The notes under the pieces: model-generated
What the model was told of the DNA's origin: nothing
Seen by the model: only the letters and a program-made list of their open reading frames with translations
Databases searched by the model: none
Assembly (NCBI GenBank): GCA_937973585.1
Contig: CALJKN010000185.1
Location: 1-26,496 of the forward strand
Origin: an uncultured Helicobacteraceae bacterium
Lineage (GTDB): Bacteria; Campylobacterota; Campylobacteria; Campylobacterales; UBA6016
Length of the DNA stretch: 26,496 nt
Reading direction: 5' to 3'
Position numbers and translations under genes: made by a program
Shown: positions 6,312 to 14,282 of the stretch, in pieces
How the letters are laid out: each line of letters opens with the position of its first letter
How positions within the stretch are numbered: the first letter of the stretch is position 1

Positions 6312-8873
6312 CTACTGCGTTTTGTAGACCTCATTTAATTCTGCTGGCATACCACCTATTTGTTCAAAAACACGCTGCCTATCGACACTATTGTTTGCAG
6401 ATATTGACCGATAGGCAATATCGGTTACGAATAGTACAGTATTGGCGTCTTTTGATACGATACCGCCTCTTGAAAGACCGAATGAGGCGGCGGTATCGAG
6501 GAAATCTGCATAGCTAGTTAAAAATTCTAAAACATTTTCAGAATGTTTTGTTGCTGCCATCTGCATATTGTTATATTTTTCCAATAGAATATGTGCCTGT
6601 TCCGGCGACATTGTTGATTCTGATGTTGTACCATCGCTATTTAAAACTAACATTTTTTTGTATGTTTTATTTGTTGTCGTGCTTGTTCCGGAGGTTGTGG
6701 GTGTGGTCGTTGGTGTTGGTGTACTGTTTTGTGTTGATGTTGTGCCGCCTGAAGAGCCTGAAGAGCCTGAACCGGAAGAAGCTGGCGTGCCCGGTATATT
6801 TAGGTTTGTCGGGGTTTTTGCATTCCAAACATGTCCGCTATTTGTGCCGTTGCCAAACGTGAGTGTCGGATATAGTGTTTCCGAGCCAGTAATATCCCAA
6901 GATGCGCCTGAGTATGTAGATGCGGTTTTCATATCCGCAGTTGTTTTGCCGGTTGTACCGGTCGTTGTGCCGCTTCCGACTCCGGTTGATGTACCGGATG
7001 TTGTCGTATCCCAAAAAGAGTCGGAGATTGTACCTGCATTATTGCCGACAAAACCGCCGTTTGTAGCACCTGTGCCGCTTGTTGTTCCCGTAGAATACGA
7101 TTTAGAGATTGTTGCGCCGCTGTCGTTGGTTCCGACCAAGCCGCCGTTATTATTATAATCACCGCTGACATTTCCTGTAGCATAAGAGTTGGCGATTGAG
7201 CCCGTGTTTGTACCGACTAAACCGCCGCCGTCAACAAAGCCGCCGTTGTTGGTGACGCTGCCCGTGGCAAACGTATTGTAAATCGTACCGGCATTAGAAC
7301 CGACGAGGCCGCCAGTTGATGACCCGTCACTGGAAACGCTACCTGTAGCATACGCATTGTAAATCGTACCGGTAGCAGTGTTTATCCCTACCAATCCTCC
7401 GCTGACTCCGTTGTTGCCGTTTACGGTAGCCGCCGAATATGCGTTATACACCTTACCCTTGTTGACACCTACCAAACCACCGGAGCTAGAGCTACCGCTT
7501 GCGGTACCACCGCTAATGCCGACATTCCTAATAATCGACGTAGTATCCGTATATCCAAACAAGCCGCCGTCGGTGACACTGCCCGAGACGGATAAGCCGC
7601 TTATGCTATGCCCAAGCCCGTCAAACATACCGGAAAATTTTGTAGCAGAACTCCCGATAGGTGTCCATGTGCCGCTTAGACTTATGTTGCTTCCAAGTAC
7701 ATAGTTGCCGGAAAGCGCAATAGCCGCCAAATCAGTTTGATTGTTGACGACCGTATAGTTTATCGTTGTTCCGTCGCTCCCGAGTTTTGTACTAAAGTTG
7801 GCACCGGATGAGAGCTTGATTTGGCCGGAAAAGTTATTACCGGTAACGCTACTGCTAACACTCGTGAGACCAAAATCATAAATTGCCGTATTGCCGCTAG
7901 CAACAGCCCCTTGCCCATACAATAGGGCGACTTTGCTACTTGCCCCGCTACCCGTGATTACGCTGTTGATATAAATATTTCTATAAGCATTAAGGGTAAG
8001 CGTATTATTAGCACTCCAGCTGATATCGTCTTTTACACATATATCACCATTGGTTCCCGATGAACCGGATGAACTTTGGATAATAACATTACCGTTACCG
8101 AGATTTGTGCTAAGCGTAGCACCCGTCATATCTCCGCCGCTTGCCGCAATAGTAAAATCAACCGGATCAATTAGCCATGTTCCGCTATTGCCGTTTGTAG
8201 CTTTTGTGGTAATGATTGCACCGTCTGCAATCCTCACCGTTTTACCCGATGTTTCGATAAAACCGCCATCGCCTCTGTTTGGGGCGGATGCGTCTAGTGT
8301 ACCGGATATATTTGCCGTTCCGCCGTGAGCATAAATTTCTATCTTGCCGGCCGATACGACATCGTTGCCGCCTATAATCTCATTTATCGTTTGCGCCCTT
8401 ACGATACCGGTGTTATTGATTACCGAATTTAAAAGCTCATTGGCAGAGTTGGTCGTTAGGTATACCTCGCCCCCGTCGGCTATTATTGCGCCTGAGTTTT
8501 CAACAAGGGCATCGACCACCCCTTTATCTACCCTAAGAGATACTAAAGAGTTGCCGTTTAGATTGATTGTATATTCATCTGCGCCGACAAGATGAATCTT
8601 TCCTTTTATTGCACTTATGGTTCCTAGGTTAGATACGTTGTTTCCGGCAAGTACGGCGTAGCCGGAGTCGGATATATTGATGGTTCCCATATTGACAACG
8701 CCGGAGCTTTGCGATTTGTCATTTGCGGTAAATTTATAGTTGCCGTTCATAAAGTCGTTATCGCTAATACTTTTGGTCGTTGCCAAAAAGCCTGCCGTAT
8801 TTATAGAGCCGGATTTGGAAATGAGCACACCGTTTGGATTGACCAAAAATACCTGCCCATTTGCTTTTAGCAT
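6312..8873 (-). CDS. TpsA: filamentous-haemagglutinin-like secreted GLUG-repeat protein (5' end frameshifted)
   Basis: This 853-codon frame is the body of a secreted two-partner adhesin. It opens inside the TPS domain (MLKANGQVFLVNPNGVLISK, with the hallmark NPNG), which recognises TpsB. A beta-helix region follows (GTWLIDPVDFTIAASGGDMT near 231-250), then five or six GLUG repeats (about 436-623, GGLVGxNxGxIxNxYATG), a Ser/Gly/Thr/Pro linker (about 697-737) and a C-terminal domain of about 115 residues that I do not recognise. The open frame extends upstream to 9095 and completes the TPS domain (PQGGSVVAGSATINQSG...), but contains no start codon before 8873. The true start and signal peptide lie in another frame at 9205. 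Its transporter gene follows 84 nt downstream. Confidence 0.85.
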   Translation of the reverse strand: MLKANGQVFLVNPNGVLISKSGSINTAGFLATTKSISDNDFMNGNYKFTANDKSQSSGVVNMGTINISDSGYAVLAGNNVSNLGTISAIKGKIHLVGADEYTINLNGNSLVSLRVDKGVVDALVENSGAIIADGGEVYLTTNSANELLNSVINNTGIVRAQTINEIIGGNDVVSAGKIEIYAHGGTANISGTLDASAPNRGDGGFIETSGKTVRIADGAIITTKATNGNSGTWLIDPVDFTIAASGGDMTGATLSTNLGNGNVIIQSSSGSSGTNGDICVKDDISWSANNTLTLNAYRNIYINSVITGSGASSKVALLYGQGAVASGNTAIYDFGLTSVSSSVTGNNFSGQIKLSSGANFSTKLGSDGTTINYTVVNNQTDLAAIALSGNYVLGSNISLSGTWTPIGSSATKFSGMFDGLGHSISGLSVSGSVTDGGLFGYTDTTSIIRNVGISGGTASGSSSSGGLVGVNKGKVYNAYSAATVNGNNGVSGGLVGINTATGTIYNAYATGSVSSDGSSTGGLVGSNAGTIYNTFATGSVTNNGGFVDGGGLVGTNTGSIANSYATGNVSGDYNNNGGLVGTNDSGATISKSYSTGTTSGTGATNGGFVGNNAGTISDSFWDTTTSGTSTGVGSGTTTGTTGKTTADMKTASTYSGASWDITGSETLYPTLTFGNGTNSGHVWNAKTPTNLNIPGTPASSGSGSSGSSGGTTSTQNSTPTPTTTPTTSGTSTTTNKTYKKMLVLNSDGTTSESTMSPEQAHILLEKYNNMQMAATKHSENVLEFLTSYADFLDTAASFGLSRGGIVSKDANTVLFVTDIAYRSISANNSVDRQRVFEQIGGMPAELNEVYKTQ
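6663..6785 (-). repeat. Low-complexity Ser/Gly/Thr/Pro linker of TpsA
   Basis: About 41 codons are almost only Ser, Gly, Thr and Pro, including S-G-S-S-G-S-S-G and T-P-T-P-T-T-T-P-T-T runs. It separates the GLUG beta-helix from the C-terminal domain and is likely a flexible linker. Confidence 0.7.
7005..7568 (-). repeat. GLUG-type tandem repeats in TpsA
   Basis: Diverged repeats with a period of about 75-95 nt encode G-G-L-V-G-x-N-x-G-x-I-x-N-x-Y-A-T-G units (residues about 436-623). The repetition is visible in the DNA as recurring 'accgac(g/t)a(g/a)(g/a)ccgcc' and 'ttgtaaatcgtaccgg' blocks. These build turns of a beta-helix. Confidence 0.75.
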
Positions 8874-9061
8874 CCCGTCTATTGCCGATTGGGAGTTGCC
8901 GACTACTCTATTTAGAGTGACGCTAGATACGCTTGGTTGGTTAAAATTGACAACTTCGTTTTTAGCTACACCAAAGCTATTCCAGTTTATTACCGCTTTA
9001 TTGCTTGCTTGATTGATATTTGTAGTGGTGCCCGACTGGTTGATTGTAGCGCTTCCCGCTA

Positions 9062-9205
9062 CTACGCTACCGCCTTGCGGGGTGCGGCCACCCCCTCAAT
9101 CGGCATAAGCACACCCGATGAAAGCATCGCCGTTAGCACCATTGAGACTCTACCGTTTTTTAGGATTCTAAAGGTGTTTCGTATAGCAGACATACTTAAT
9201 GGCAT
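9062..9205 (-). pseudogene. Detached 5' end of tpsA (signal peptide)
   Basis: The ATG at 9205 has AAGGA six nt upstream. It starts 47 codons: MPLSMSAIRNTFRILKNGRV, then a long hydrophobic signal (SMVLTAMLSSGVLMPIEGVA) of the extended type seen in TpsA proteins. The frame then stops at a TAG (9062-9064). One extra C in the CCCC tract (9079-9082 on this strand) would give ...VAAPPQGGSVVAGSAT and join it exactly to the TPS domain of the main frame. It is therefore a one-base frameshift at the signal peptide/TPS junction and not a separate gene. A TATAAT at 9219-9224 is present but so close that it would start transcription within the ribosome binding site. Confidence 0.8.
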
Positions 9206-9259
9206 TTAAAATCCTTATATTATAGTTCTGTTGTTTTTTAATATTTTATTATATACGGC

Positions 9260-9814
9260 CTAAGTCAACAGATGCTCGACCATTATTTTTATCCCTATCG
9301 CCACAAGGACTACGCCGCCGAAAATCTCCGCTTTGCCCTCCAGTCTCTCGCCGATTTTGTGTCCGATTACGACGGAGACAGCCGACAAAATAAATGTTAC
9401 GATAGCTATTACAAACGCCGAGACGATAATATTTTGGTTCAAAAAGGCCAGTGTTACCCCTACGGCCAGCGCATCGATGCTTGTAGCAATCGCCAAAACG
9501 GTCAAAAGCCTGAATCCGAGCCCAATCTCTTTTTTCTCATCATCCTCATGGAACCCCTCATATATCATCTTGCCCCCCAAGGCAGCCAAAATGCCAAACG
9601 ATATGAAGTGGTCATAGGCCTCCACAACCGACGAAAACGAAAGAGCAACCGCAAATCCGAGAAGCGGCATAATCCCCTGAAAAAGTCCAAACATAGCGGA
9701 CGGTTTTAGGATCGCCGCCCTCCCTATGTTTTTGTGTCTAGCCCCTATAGCCATCGATACCGCAGCCGCATCCATAGCAAGACCGACCGCAATCAAAAAA
9801 ATCTCGAACCCCAA
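9260..9814 (-). CDS. mntP: Manganese efflux pump MntP
   Basis: A 184-residue, six-helix inner-membrane protein of the MntP (YebN) family, near the usual length of about 188. The family has two related halves, each with an acidic motif: GLAMDAAAVSMAIGA (Asp15) and ATSIDALAVGVTLAF (second Asp). It exports Mn(II) to avoid manganese excess. The start is a TTG at 9814 with AAAGGG about 6 nt upstream; there is no ATG nearby. No room exists for a yybP-ykoY manganese riboswitch in the short upstream gap. It diverges from the P460 gene and is upstream of tpsA on the same strand with 54 nt between. Confidence 0.92.
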   Translation of the reverse strand: MGFEIFLIAVGLAMDAAAVSMAIGARHKNIGRAAILKPSAMFGLFQGIMPLLGFAVALSFSSVVEAYDHFISFGILAALGGKMIYEGFHEDDEKKEIGLGFRLLTVLAIATSIDALAVGVTLAFLNQNIIVSAFVIAIVTFILSAVSVVIGHKIGERLEGKAEIFGGVVLVAIGIKIMVEHLLT

Positions 9815-9884
9815 AACAACCCTTTTTACTTTGATTTTACCTTAAAACGATACACTAAATCAAAATATGATTTGGAGTGCCGCC

Positions 9885-10376
9885 ATGAAAAAAGCTATTT
9901 TTTTGCCGCTTGCCGTCGCATCTCTCTTTGGGCAAAATCTCCCCGACATACAAGAAAAAAACGGCCTTAGTCTAAAAACTATACAGGGATACGAAAATTG
10001 GCAGGTTGCGGCAACACATTGGAGAAAAGACAAAAACGAACTCAGATATGTTCTGGTTGACCCAAAAAATGAAAAAGCGTTCAAAAAAGGGGATAAACTC
10101 CCAAATGGAGCGATAATCGTCAAGATAGGGTGGAGCACAAAGCCGATGGATAGCTTCCCAGACGGATTAGAGGCGGATAAAATCCAAAGAGTCGAATATA
10201 TGATAAAAAACGATAAAAAGTTTGTCGCTACCGGAGGCTGGGGGTATGCCAGATTTATCAAAAATCCGGACGGCTCATACAAACCGTGGGGCGGCGACGC
10301 AAATGAGTGTTATGCATGCCACACGGCGGTAGCGGGAAAAGATTATCTGTTTAGCGTTTATCAAAAAAGATTTTGA
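9885..10376 (+). CDS. Cytochrome P460 family protein
   Basis: A 163-residue periplasmic haem protein. A short signal peptide (MKKAIFLPLAVASLFG) precedes the P460 fold, recognised by GYENWQVAATHW (about 35-46), LPNGAIIVKIGW (72-83), VEYMIKNDKKFVATGGWGYARF (103-124) and CYACH (Cys142, Cys145, His146). Cytochromes P460 oxidise hydroxylamine, to N2O in ammonia oxidisers, with a haem cross-linked to a Lys. The related cytochromes c'-beta bind NO and lack that link. Lys80 lies in the conserved 'IxK' and could be the cross-linking residue, but I cannot settle this. An earlier in-frame ATG at 9867 exists, but GGAG lies 7 nt before 9885, so I start there. Its stop is followed at once by the glycosylase gene. 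Confidence 0.88.
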   Translation: MKKAIFLPLAVASLFGQNLPDIQEKNGLSLKTIQGYENWQVAATHWRKDKNELRYVLVDPKNEKAFKKGDKLPNGAIIVKIGWSTKPMDSFPDGLEADKIQRVEYMIKNDKKFVATGGWGYARFIKNPDGSYKPWGGDANECYACHTAVAGKDYLFSVYQKRF

Positions 10377-10381
10377 CGGTT

Positions 10382-10867
10382 ATGGGTTTTGTATCGCATC
10401 CCCTGCCCCCTATCGTAGATGAAAGCTCACAGATACTGATACTTGGGAGCTTCCCCAGTCTTAAATCATTTGAAGAGATGTTTTATTATGCCCATCCAAA
10501 AAATCAGTTCTGGAGGCTTCTTGGTGATATATACGGTGTTTGCGTCAACACAAAAGAGGAGAAGATAAGGCTACTACGCAACTCAAAAATAGCGCTTTGG
10601 GACGTGGTCGCCGCTTGCGAGAGGGTAAACTCATCGGATAGCAACCTAAAAAATACAAAGCCAAACGAGATACCGAATCTACTTGGGAGATTCCCGAATA
10701 TCCAAAAAGTGTTTTTTACCGGACGGACGGCAGAGCGTCTTTATAAAAAGCATTTCCCCTATCTGCAGCTAGAGACAAAACTACTCCCTTCCCCGTCACC
10801 GGCCTATGCCTGTGTTAGTTTTGAAAAAAAACTAGCTATCTGGAAGCAAATAATCGCTACAAAGTGA
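10382..10867 (+). CDS. Hypoxanthine-DNA (deoxyinosine) glycosylase, UDG family 6
   Basis: A 161-residue cytoplasmic base-excision repair enzyme. The N-terminal HPLPPIVDESSQILILGSFP contains the uracil-DNA-glycosylase-fold GSFPS loop. FYYAHPKNQFWRLL holds the family Asn in HPxNxFW. The C-terminal LLPSPSPAYA matches the SPSPA leucine-loop region. It should excise hypoxanthine, formed when adenine is deaminated. The ATG at 10382 lies 5 nt after the P460 stop; a TTG at 10373 would overlap that stop, and neither has a clear ribosome binding site. The last 36 nt overlap the 3' end of the convergent PII-like gene. The pairing with a nitrogen-oxide haem protein suggests a nitrosative-stress unit (inference). 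Confidence 0.88.
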   Translation: MGFVSHPLPPIVDESSQILILGSFPSLKSFEEMFYYAHPKNQFWRLLGDIYGVCVNTKEEKIRLLRNSKIALWDVVAACERVNSSDSNLKNTKPNEIPNLLGRFPNIQKVFFTGRTAERLYKKHFPYLQLETKLLPSPSPAYACVSFEKKLAIWKQIIATK

Positions 10868-11140
10868 AACGGCAGTTTGATATATAAGCCCATGGCTAGG
10901 TTGGAAAAGGCCGCCCCTATCGTAGATTAGCTCAAATATCTCATCTGAGCGCTCTTCATCAATCAAAACGGTCATAATCTCCATCTCAACATCATGTATC
11001 TTGCTCGTATTGCTACTACCTCTAGCGGTACTCTTGTTTGCCGTAAATATACCCATTGAGTGTAGCTCTCTAACGATAGGCATAACCGTTGCCATAGGTA
11101 AAATTGCGGTAATCAAGCACATTTGCCTATTGTTATACAT
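10832..11140 (-). CDS. PII-like signalling protein (second of tandem pair)
   Basis: A 102-residue protein with a PII/GlnB-like ferredoxin fold: MCLITAILPMATVMPIVRELHSMGI (strand 1, helix 1), then ANKSTARGSSNTSKI (T-loop region), VEMEIMTVLIDEERSDEIFELIYD (strand 3, helix 2) and GGLFQPSHGLIYQ (B-loop/strand 4). PII proteins bind ATP/ADP and small effectors and control partner proteins through the T-loop. The uridylylated Tyr51 and the GlnB signatures are missing, so this is not a canonical nitrogen regulator. Its ATG overlaps the upstream PII-like gene by 8 nt, and its 3' end overlaps the convergent glycosylase gene by 36 nt. Very likely it acts on the DUF1538 protein, probably with the other PII-like protein. 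Confidence 0.75.
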   Translation of the reverse strand: MYNNRQMCLITAILPMATVMPIVRELHSMGIFTANKSTARGSSNTSKIHDVEMEIMTVLIDEERSDEIFELIYDRGGLFQPSHGLIYQTAVSLCSDYLLPDS

Positions 11141-11510
11141 GGCTCTTTGCCTCTATTTTTGCCAACACCTCTTGCGGGATATAAGTAGCCGCCTTCTGGA
11201 GCTTTGTGACATACATAAAGCCCATCCCAGGAGTGTCAAGTTTTCCGGCCAAATACATAGCATCAAACACCCTGTTGATTTGTTCACTGGCGACAACTAT
11301 CTGTATTATCTCTTTCTCTGCCTCTACCGCAACCCCAAAAATACCGAGCTTCTCTCTCACGCCCGACCCGTGAGCATAATTCACCGTTGCCCCCTGCGCT
11401 CCTGCTTCATAGGCTGCCTTTACTATATCATCGGCACACCCTTTTTGCACAATGCAAGTAATTAATTCAAGATCTGTCAATATAGTTATTTGTCTTTTAG
11501 TTTGTACCAC
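11133..11510 (-). CDS. PII-family regulator (first of tandem pair)
   Basis: A 125-residue PII-fold protein: ELITCIVQKGCADDIVKAAYEAGAQG (about 15-40), a T-loop NYAHGSGVREKLGIFGVAVE (44-63), EKEIIQIVVASEQINRVFDAM (strand 3/helix 2) and AGKLDTPGMGFMYVTKL as a variant B- and C-loop. The canonical TGxxGDGKIF nucleotide loop is replaced, and Tyr51 is absent, so uridylylation is not expected. The start is GTG at 11510, supported by GGAGG 6 nt upstream and lying within the end of the DUF1538 gene (14-nt overlap). The Arg-rich GSGVREKLG T-loop probably docks on the transporter. Effector unknown. Confidence 0.85.
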   Translation of the reverse strand: MVQTKRQITILTDLELITCIVQKGCADDIVKAAYEAGAQGATVNYAHGSGVREKLGIFGVAVEAEKEIIQIVVASEQINRVFDAMYLAGKLDTPGMGFMYVTKLQKAATYIPQEVLAKIEAKSHV

Positions 11511-13260
11511 TGCTAACCTCCGTTTGCAATATCACATCGTCTCTTTTAAACTCTCCGGCTTTAAATCTGGCATAAATACCCATGGCAAGCACAGCGATAA
11601 TCGGACATATCGAAGCCATTGCCAAAATACCGAAACCGTCAACGGCATTTAGCGCATTTCCGAAACCAAGCCCCATAGCAAGCACCAAAGGGACGGTAAT
11701 CGGCCCCGTAGTAACCCCTGCACTATCCCATGCTATATTTACGAACTCCTCCGTAGAAAAATATGTAAAAATAAGCCCGACGGCATAGGAGGCTAGCAAC
11801 ATATAGGCCAACGGCACGTCGTATATTATTTTTATGATTCCCAACATAATACCCAATGCTACACCCACCGATACGGAATACATTAAAGCTGATTTTTTGA
11901 AAACACCGTTTGTAAGATTTTGAACCGTTAGACCGAGTGCATTCAAGGCCGGCTCAGCAAGTGTAGCGCCGAATCCCAATGCAAAAGCAAAAAATAGAGC
12001 CGCCGCAACTCCTGCAAAATATGGATATAGAGCCGCAATCGTAGTGCCTCCGCTCTCAATCGTGCAAAATGCCGACGGTATCAATGAGCCGGACTGCCCA
12101 CCTAGCTTTGAGAGTCCGTATGTAAGCCCAATGTTAAAGATCATCATCCCTACTACCGCAAGAGTAATTCCGTACATTATCGTGCCGAAATTTTTTAGCC
12201 TCTCCCTGAGTACTATCTTCATAATGACAAACAAGAATATAACAAGGGGCACTATGGCCCTAACCCCTAAAACCATCTCTTCATAAGGGCTAGTGGAGTA
12301 CCAAGGTTTTATAATATTCCCGCCTATTGCCGACATGGAGGCGGAAGCTATAATATCCTGAGGTGTGATAGCCGTATAAAGATACAAACCGAGCAACATA
12401 ACCGCCAATACCGGAAATACGGAGGCCAAGGTCACAATACCGAATCCGGAAAGCGATGAATCGCCTTTTCCTGCGGCAGAGGCTATCCCAATCCCTAGAG
12501 CCAGCACCAGCGGAACAGTAACGGGCCCCGTAGTAACCCCGCCGCAATCCCAAGCAAGACCAAGAATTGGTGCTAGATATTCATTCAAACTAAAATAAGT
12601 TGTCAATGCCAACGACGGTATTACGGTAATATATATTAGAGGTTTTAATCCCCAGCCATACAAAAATCTCATTGTTCCTATAACTGCCGCAACACCGACA
12701 CCGACACCAACCGATAATACAAGCGCACCGGAATAATCATTTAAAAGAGCATATAGATACGGTGCTTTCTCTGCCTTCACAAGTGAGCCGGCAGCCTTTA
12801 ATGCACCTATAGCCGGCTCCGCAAACGTAACGCCGATACCCAACAGGAAGGCTATAAACAAAACAATAAAGAGACCTACTTTTTTCGGAAGCGTATTCCC
12901 TATTGCCTCGCCAAAAGGCATAAGCCCCTGCTTTATCCCCTCCATAAACAGCATAAGTCCTATTATTACGGCAGCAAGACCCAGCCCTATAACAGTTGCA
13001 TCAGTTATCCCCTGCCTAAGGATAAATATTTGAAACAAAACCATATATAAAGCCAACGGAACAACGGCTTTCAGCTGTTCGGTAAATCTGGTTCCGATAT
13101 ACGGTGCTAAAAGTCTATAAATATCTATCGAGCGGAGTTTTATCCTCTCCGGCGGTCTGGCACCCTCTTTTGGTGCCAAATCGTTATAGCTTATACGAAC
13201 GTGATTTACACTCACCTCTTTTAGGAAGTCGCCGTATCTGATTTTTTTAGTTTCATCCAT
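11497..13260 (-). CDS. DUF1538 family multi-pass membrane protein (PII-associated transporter candidate)
   Basis: A 587-residue inner-membrane protein with about 12-14 hydrophobic helices and a soluble N-terminus of about 70 residues. It is an internal duplication. FAEPAIGALKAAG and LAEPALNALGLTV match, as do WDCGGVTTGPVTVPLVLALG (near residue 237) and WDSAGVTTGPITVPLVLAMG (near 512). The similarity persists in the DNA (both contain cgtagtaacccc). Each GGVTTGP/AGVTTGP re-entrant-looking motif with a preceding Asp could form half of a substrate or ion path. The substrate is not known. I start at ATG 13260, with GGAG 7 nt upstream, rather than the TTG at 13275. It heads an overlapping operon with two PII-like genes, so it is probably gated by PII binding. 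Confidence 0.88.
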   Translation of the reverse strand: MDETKKIRYGDFLKEVSVNHVRISYNDLAPKEGARPPERIKLRSIDIYRLLAPYIGTRFTEQLKAVVPLALYMVLFQIFILRQGITDATVIGLGLAAVIIGLMLFMEGIKQGLMPFGEAIGNTLPKKVGLFIVLFIAFLLGIGVTFAEPAIGALKAAGSLVKAEKAPYLYALLNDYSGALVLSVGVGVGVAAVIGTMRFLYGWGLKPLIYITVIPSLALTTYFSLNEYLAPILGLAWDCGGVTTGPVTVPLVLALGIGIASAAGKGDSSLSGFGIVTLASVFPVLAVMLLGLYLYTAITPQDIIASASMSAIGGNIIKPWYSTSPYEEMVLGVRAIVPLVIFLFVIMKIVLRERLKNFGTIMYGITLAVVGMMIFNIGLTYGLSKLGGQSGSLIPSAFCTIESGGTTIAALYPYFAGVAAALFFAFALGFGATLAEPALNALGLTVQNLTNGVFKKSALMYSVSVGVALGIMLGIIKIIYDVPLAYMLLASYAVGLIFTYFSTEEFVNIAWDSAGVTTGPITVPLVLAMGLGFGNALNAVDGFGILAMASICPIIAVLAMGIYARFKAGEFKRDDVILQTEVSSGTN

Positions 13261-13291
13261 TTTGCGCTCCGGCAAAAATTTTTCTTTTTAG

Positions 13292-13297
13292 ATTGTA
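13292..13297 (-). promoter_or_regulatory. Candidate -10 box for the DUF1538-PII operon
   Basis: The minus strand reads TACAAT, giving a start site near 13285, about 25 nt before the DUF1538 ATG. It lies in the 58-nt gap after the DUF5718-type gene, so the operon can have its own promoter. Confidence 0.45.
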
Positions 13298-13318
13298 GCC
13301 AAAAAGTACCTGAAGCCA

Positions 13319-14161
13319 CTATCTGACTATCTGATGCAAACTAGAGATCCCGTCAAGTTCCGACCACCCCTCTAGTATCGCCTCATAAATGCTCTCTTTG
13401 TCATAGATATCCGACGGGTATAAAACAGTAAAAACCTCATCCCCTTTTTGCAGATACCCACCCTCTCCGAATTCGGTATATCTGGTTGCCCCTATGCTGA
13501 TTACCGCCTCTTTCGGGTAGCCGCACTCTCCAATCAGTAAGCCGACATCCTCCAGCGGGCCACCATCTTTTTGGTTATTTATCCTCTCGACTATCCAATC
13601 TAGTAGCTTGCCGTGAAAATAGCTATACGACGATACGGCAGAGTCTATGCCGTAAGGGTATAGCGCCCCTTCACGCTTTAGATAACAGGCGATCCTGTAT
13701 CCGTCCATCATCCCACCTTTTTGGAAGCTATCTACACGGAGGAGTTTTTTTGCCAAACCTTTTGAGTTTGAACCCCAATTTTTTTTGCTACTTATTTTTA
13801 CCGCACCATCCCCGTTAGTCTGTTTAGTGCGACGAATTGAGCAGTCGTTGTACGCCCCAAAAAATTTCGGCCTTAGCCCTGCCACCTTTTTGTCGACATA
13901 CTCTATATCACATACTATGGCAACCTCCGGCTCCGCCTGAAGATTAGAATCGGCATCCGGCATATTTATCTCATGCGACGAAATGGGATATGTGGCCAGA
14001 GTGCTAGTCGGATGGGACGGAAGGTAAAAAGGGAATATCCCCTTTGGAGCCCCCTCCTCCGCCGTTATCACATCCGCAAAATCGGCAGACTCCCCTGCCT
14101 GCTCCAAATGTCCGGTAAAATTACCCGCAACACCTATCCCTATCATCTTTGAAAACTCCAT
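13319..14161 (-). CDS. DUF5718-type protein, possibly fumarylacetoacetate-hydrolase fold
   Basis: A 280-residue cytoplasmic protein. I recognise the opening (IGIGVAGNFTGHLEQAGESADF) as that of a family common in Campylobacterota, probably DUF5718. Internal features resemble the fumarylacetoacetate-hydrolase fold: a PEVAIVCDIEY strand with an acidic residue, FFGAYNDCSIRR, and a late segment, VISIGATRYTEFGEGGYLQKGDEVFTVLY, like the FAH 'G-x-G-D' ending. No substrate or reaction can be assigned. The ATG at 14161 has AGG upstream. It lies upstream of the DUF1538 operon on the same strand, but its link to it is unknown. Confidence 0.6.
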   Translation of the reverse strand: MEFSKMIGIGVAGNFTGHLEQAGESADFADVITAEEGAPKGIFPFYLPSHPTSTLATYPISSHEINMPDADSNLQAEPEVAIVCDIEYVDKKVAGLRPKFFGAYNDCSIRRTKQTNGDGAVKISSKKNWGSNSKGLAKKLLRVDSFQKGGMMDGYRIACYLKREGALYPYGIDSAVSSYSYFHGKLLDWIVERINNQKDGGPLEDVGLLIGECGYPKEAVISIGATRYTEFGEGGYLQKGDEVFTVLYPSDIYDKESIYEAILEGWSELDGISSLHQIVR

Positions 14162-14282
14162 TTTTACCTGCCCGTCAAAAATACTCCGATGTTAACATTT
14201 AAAAGTTGGCTATAACCTAAATTTTAAGCTACGGCTCAAATAAAAAAACATAAACTAACCATAATGTCAGTCGGGAAAAATA

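Noticed and set aside
6568..7158. A 196-codon plus-strand open frame opposite tpsA
   Set aside because: Its Val/Pro-rich product mirrors the Gly/Ser/Thr codons of the GLUG and linker region on the other strand, and it has no ribosome binding site or family resemblance.
7005..7568. Regularly spaced repeated blocks resembling a CRISPR array
   Set aside because: The units vary in length and sequence and translate in one frame into GLUG protein repeats within tpsA; no cas genes are present.
9079..9095. Short G and C runs as a phase-variable switch for tpsA
   Set aside because: Runs of four and five are far shorter than the usual 8-12 nt of phase-variable tracts in Campylobacter and Helicobacter; a fixed mutation or sequence error is simpler.
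9062..9098. Programmed ribosomal frameshifting joining the tpsA frames
   Set aside because: No slippery heptamer or downstream pseudoknot is apparent, and expressing an adhesin's signal peptide this way has no precedent that I know.
9815..9884. A manganese riboswitch (yybP-ykoY) upstream of mntP
   Set aside because: Only about 40 nt separate the likely start site from the TTG, too short for the aptamer, and I see no conserved loops.
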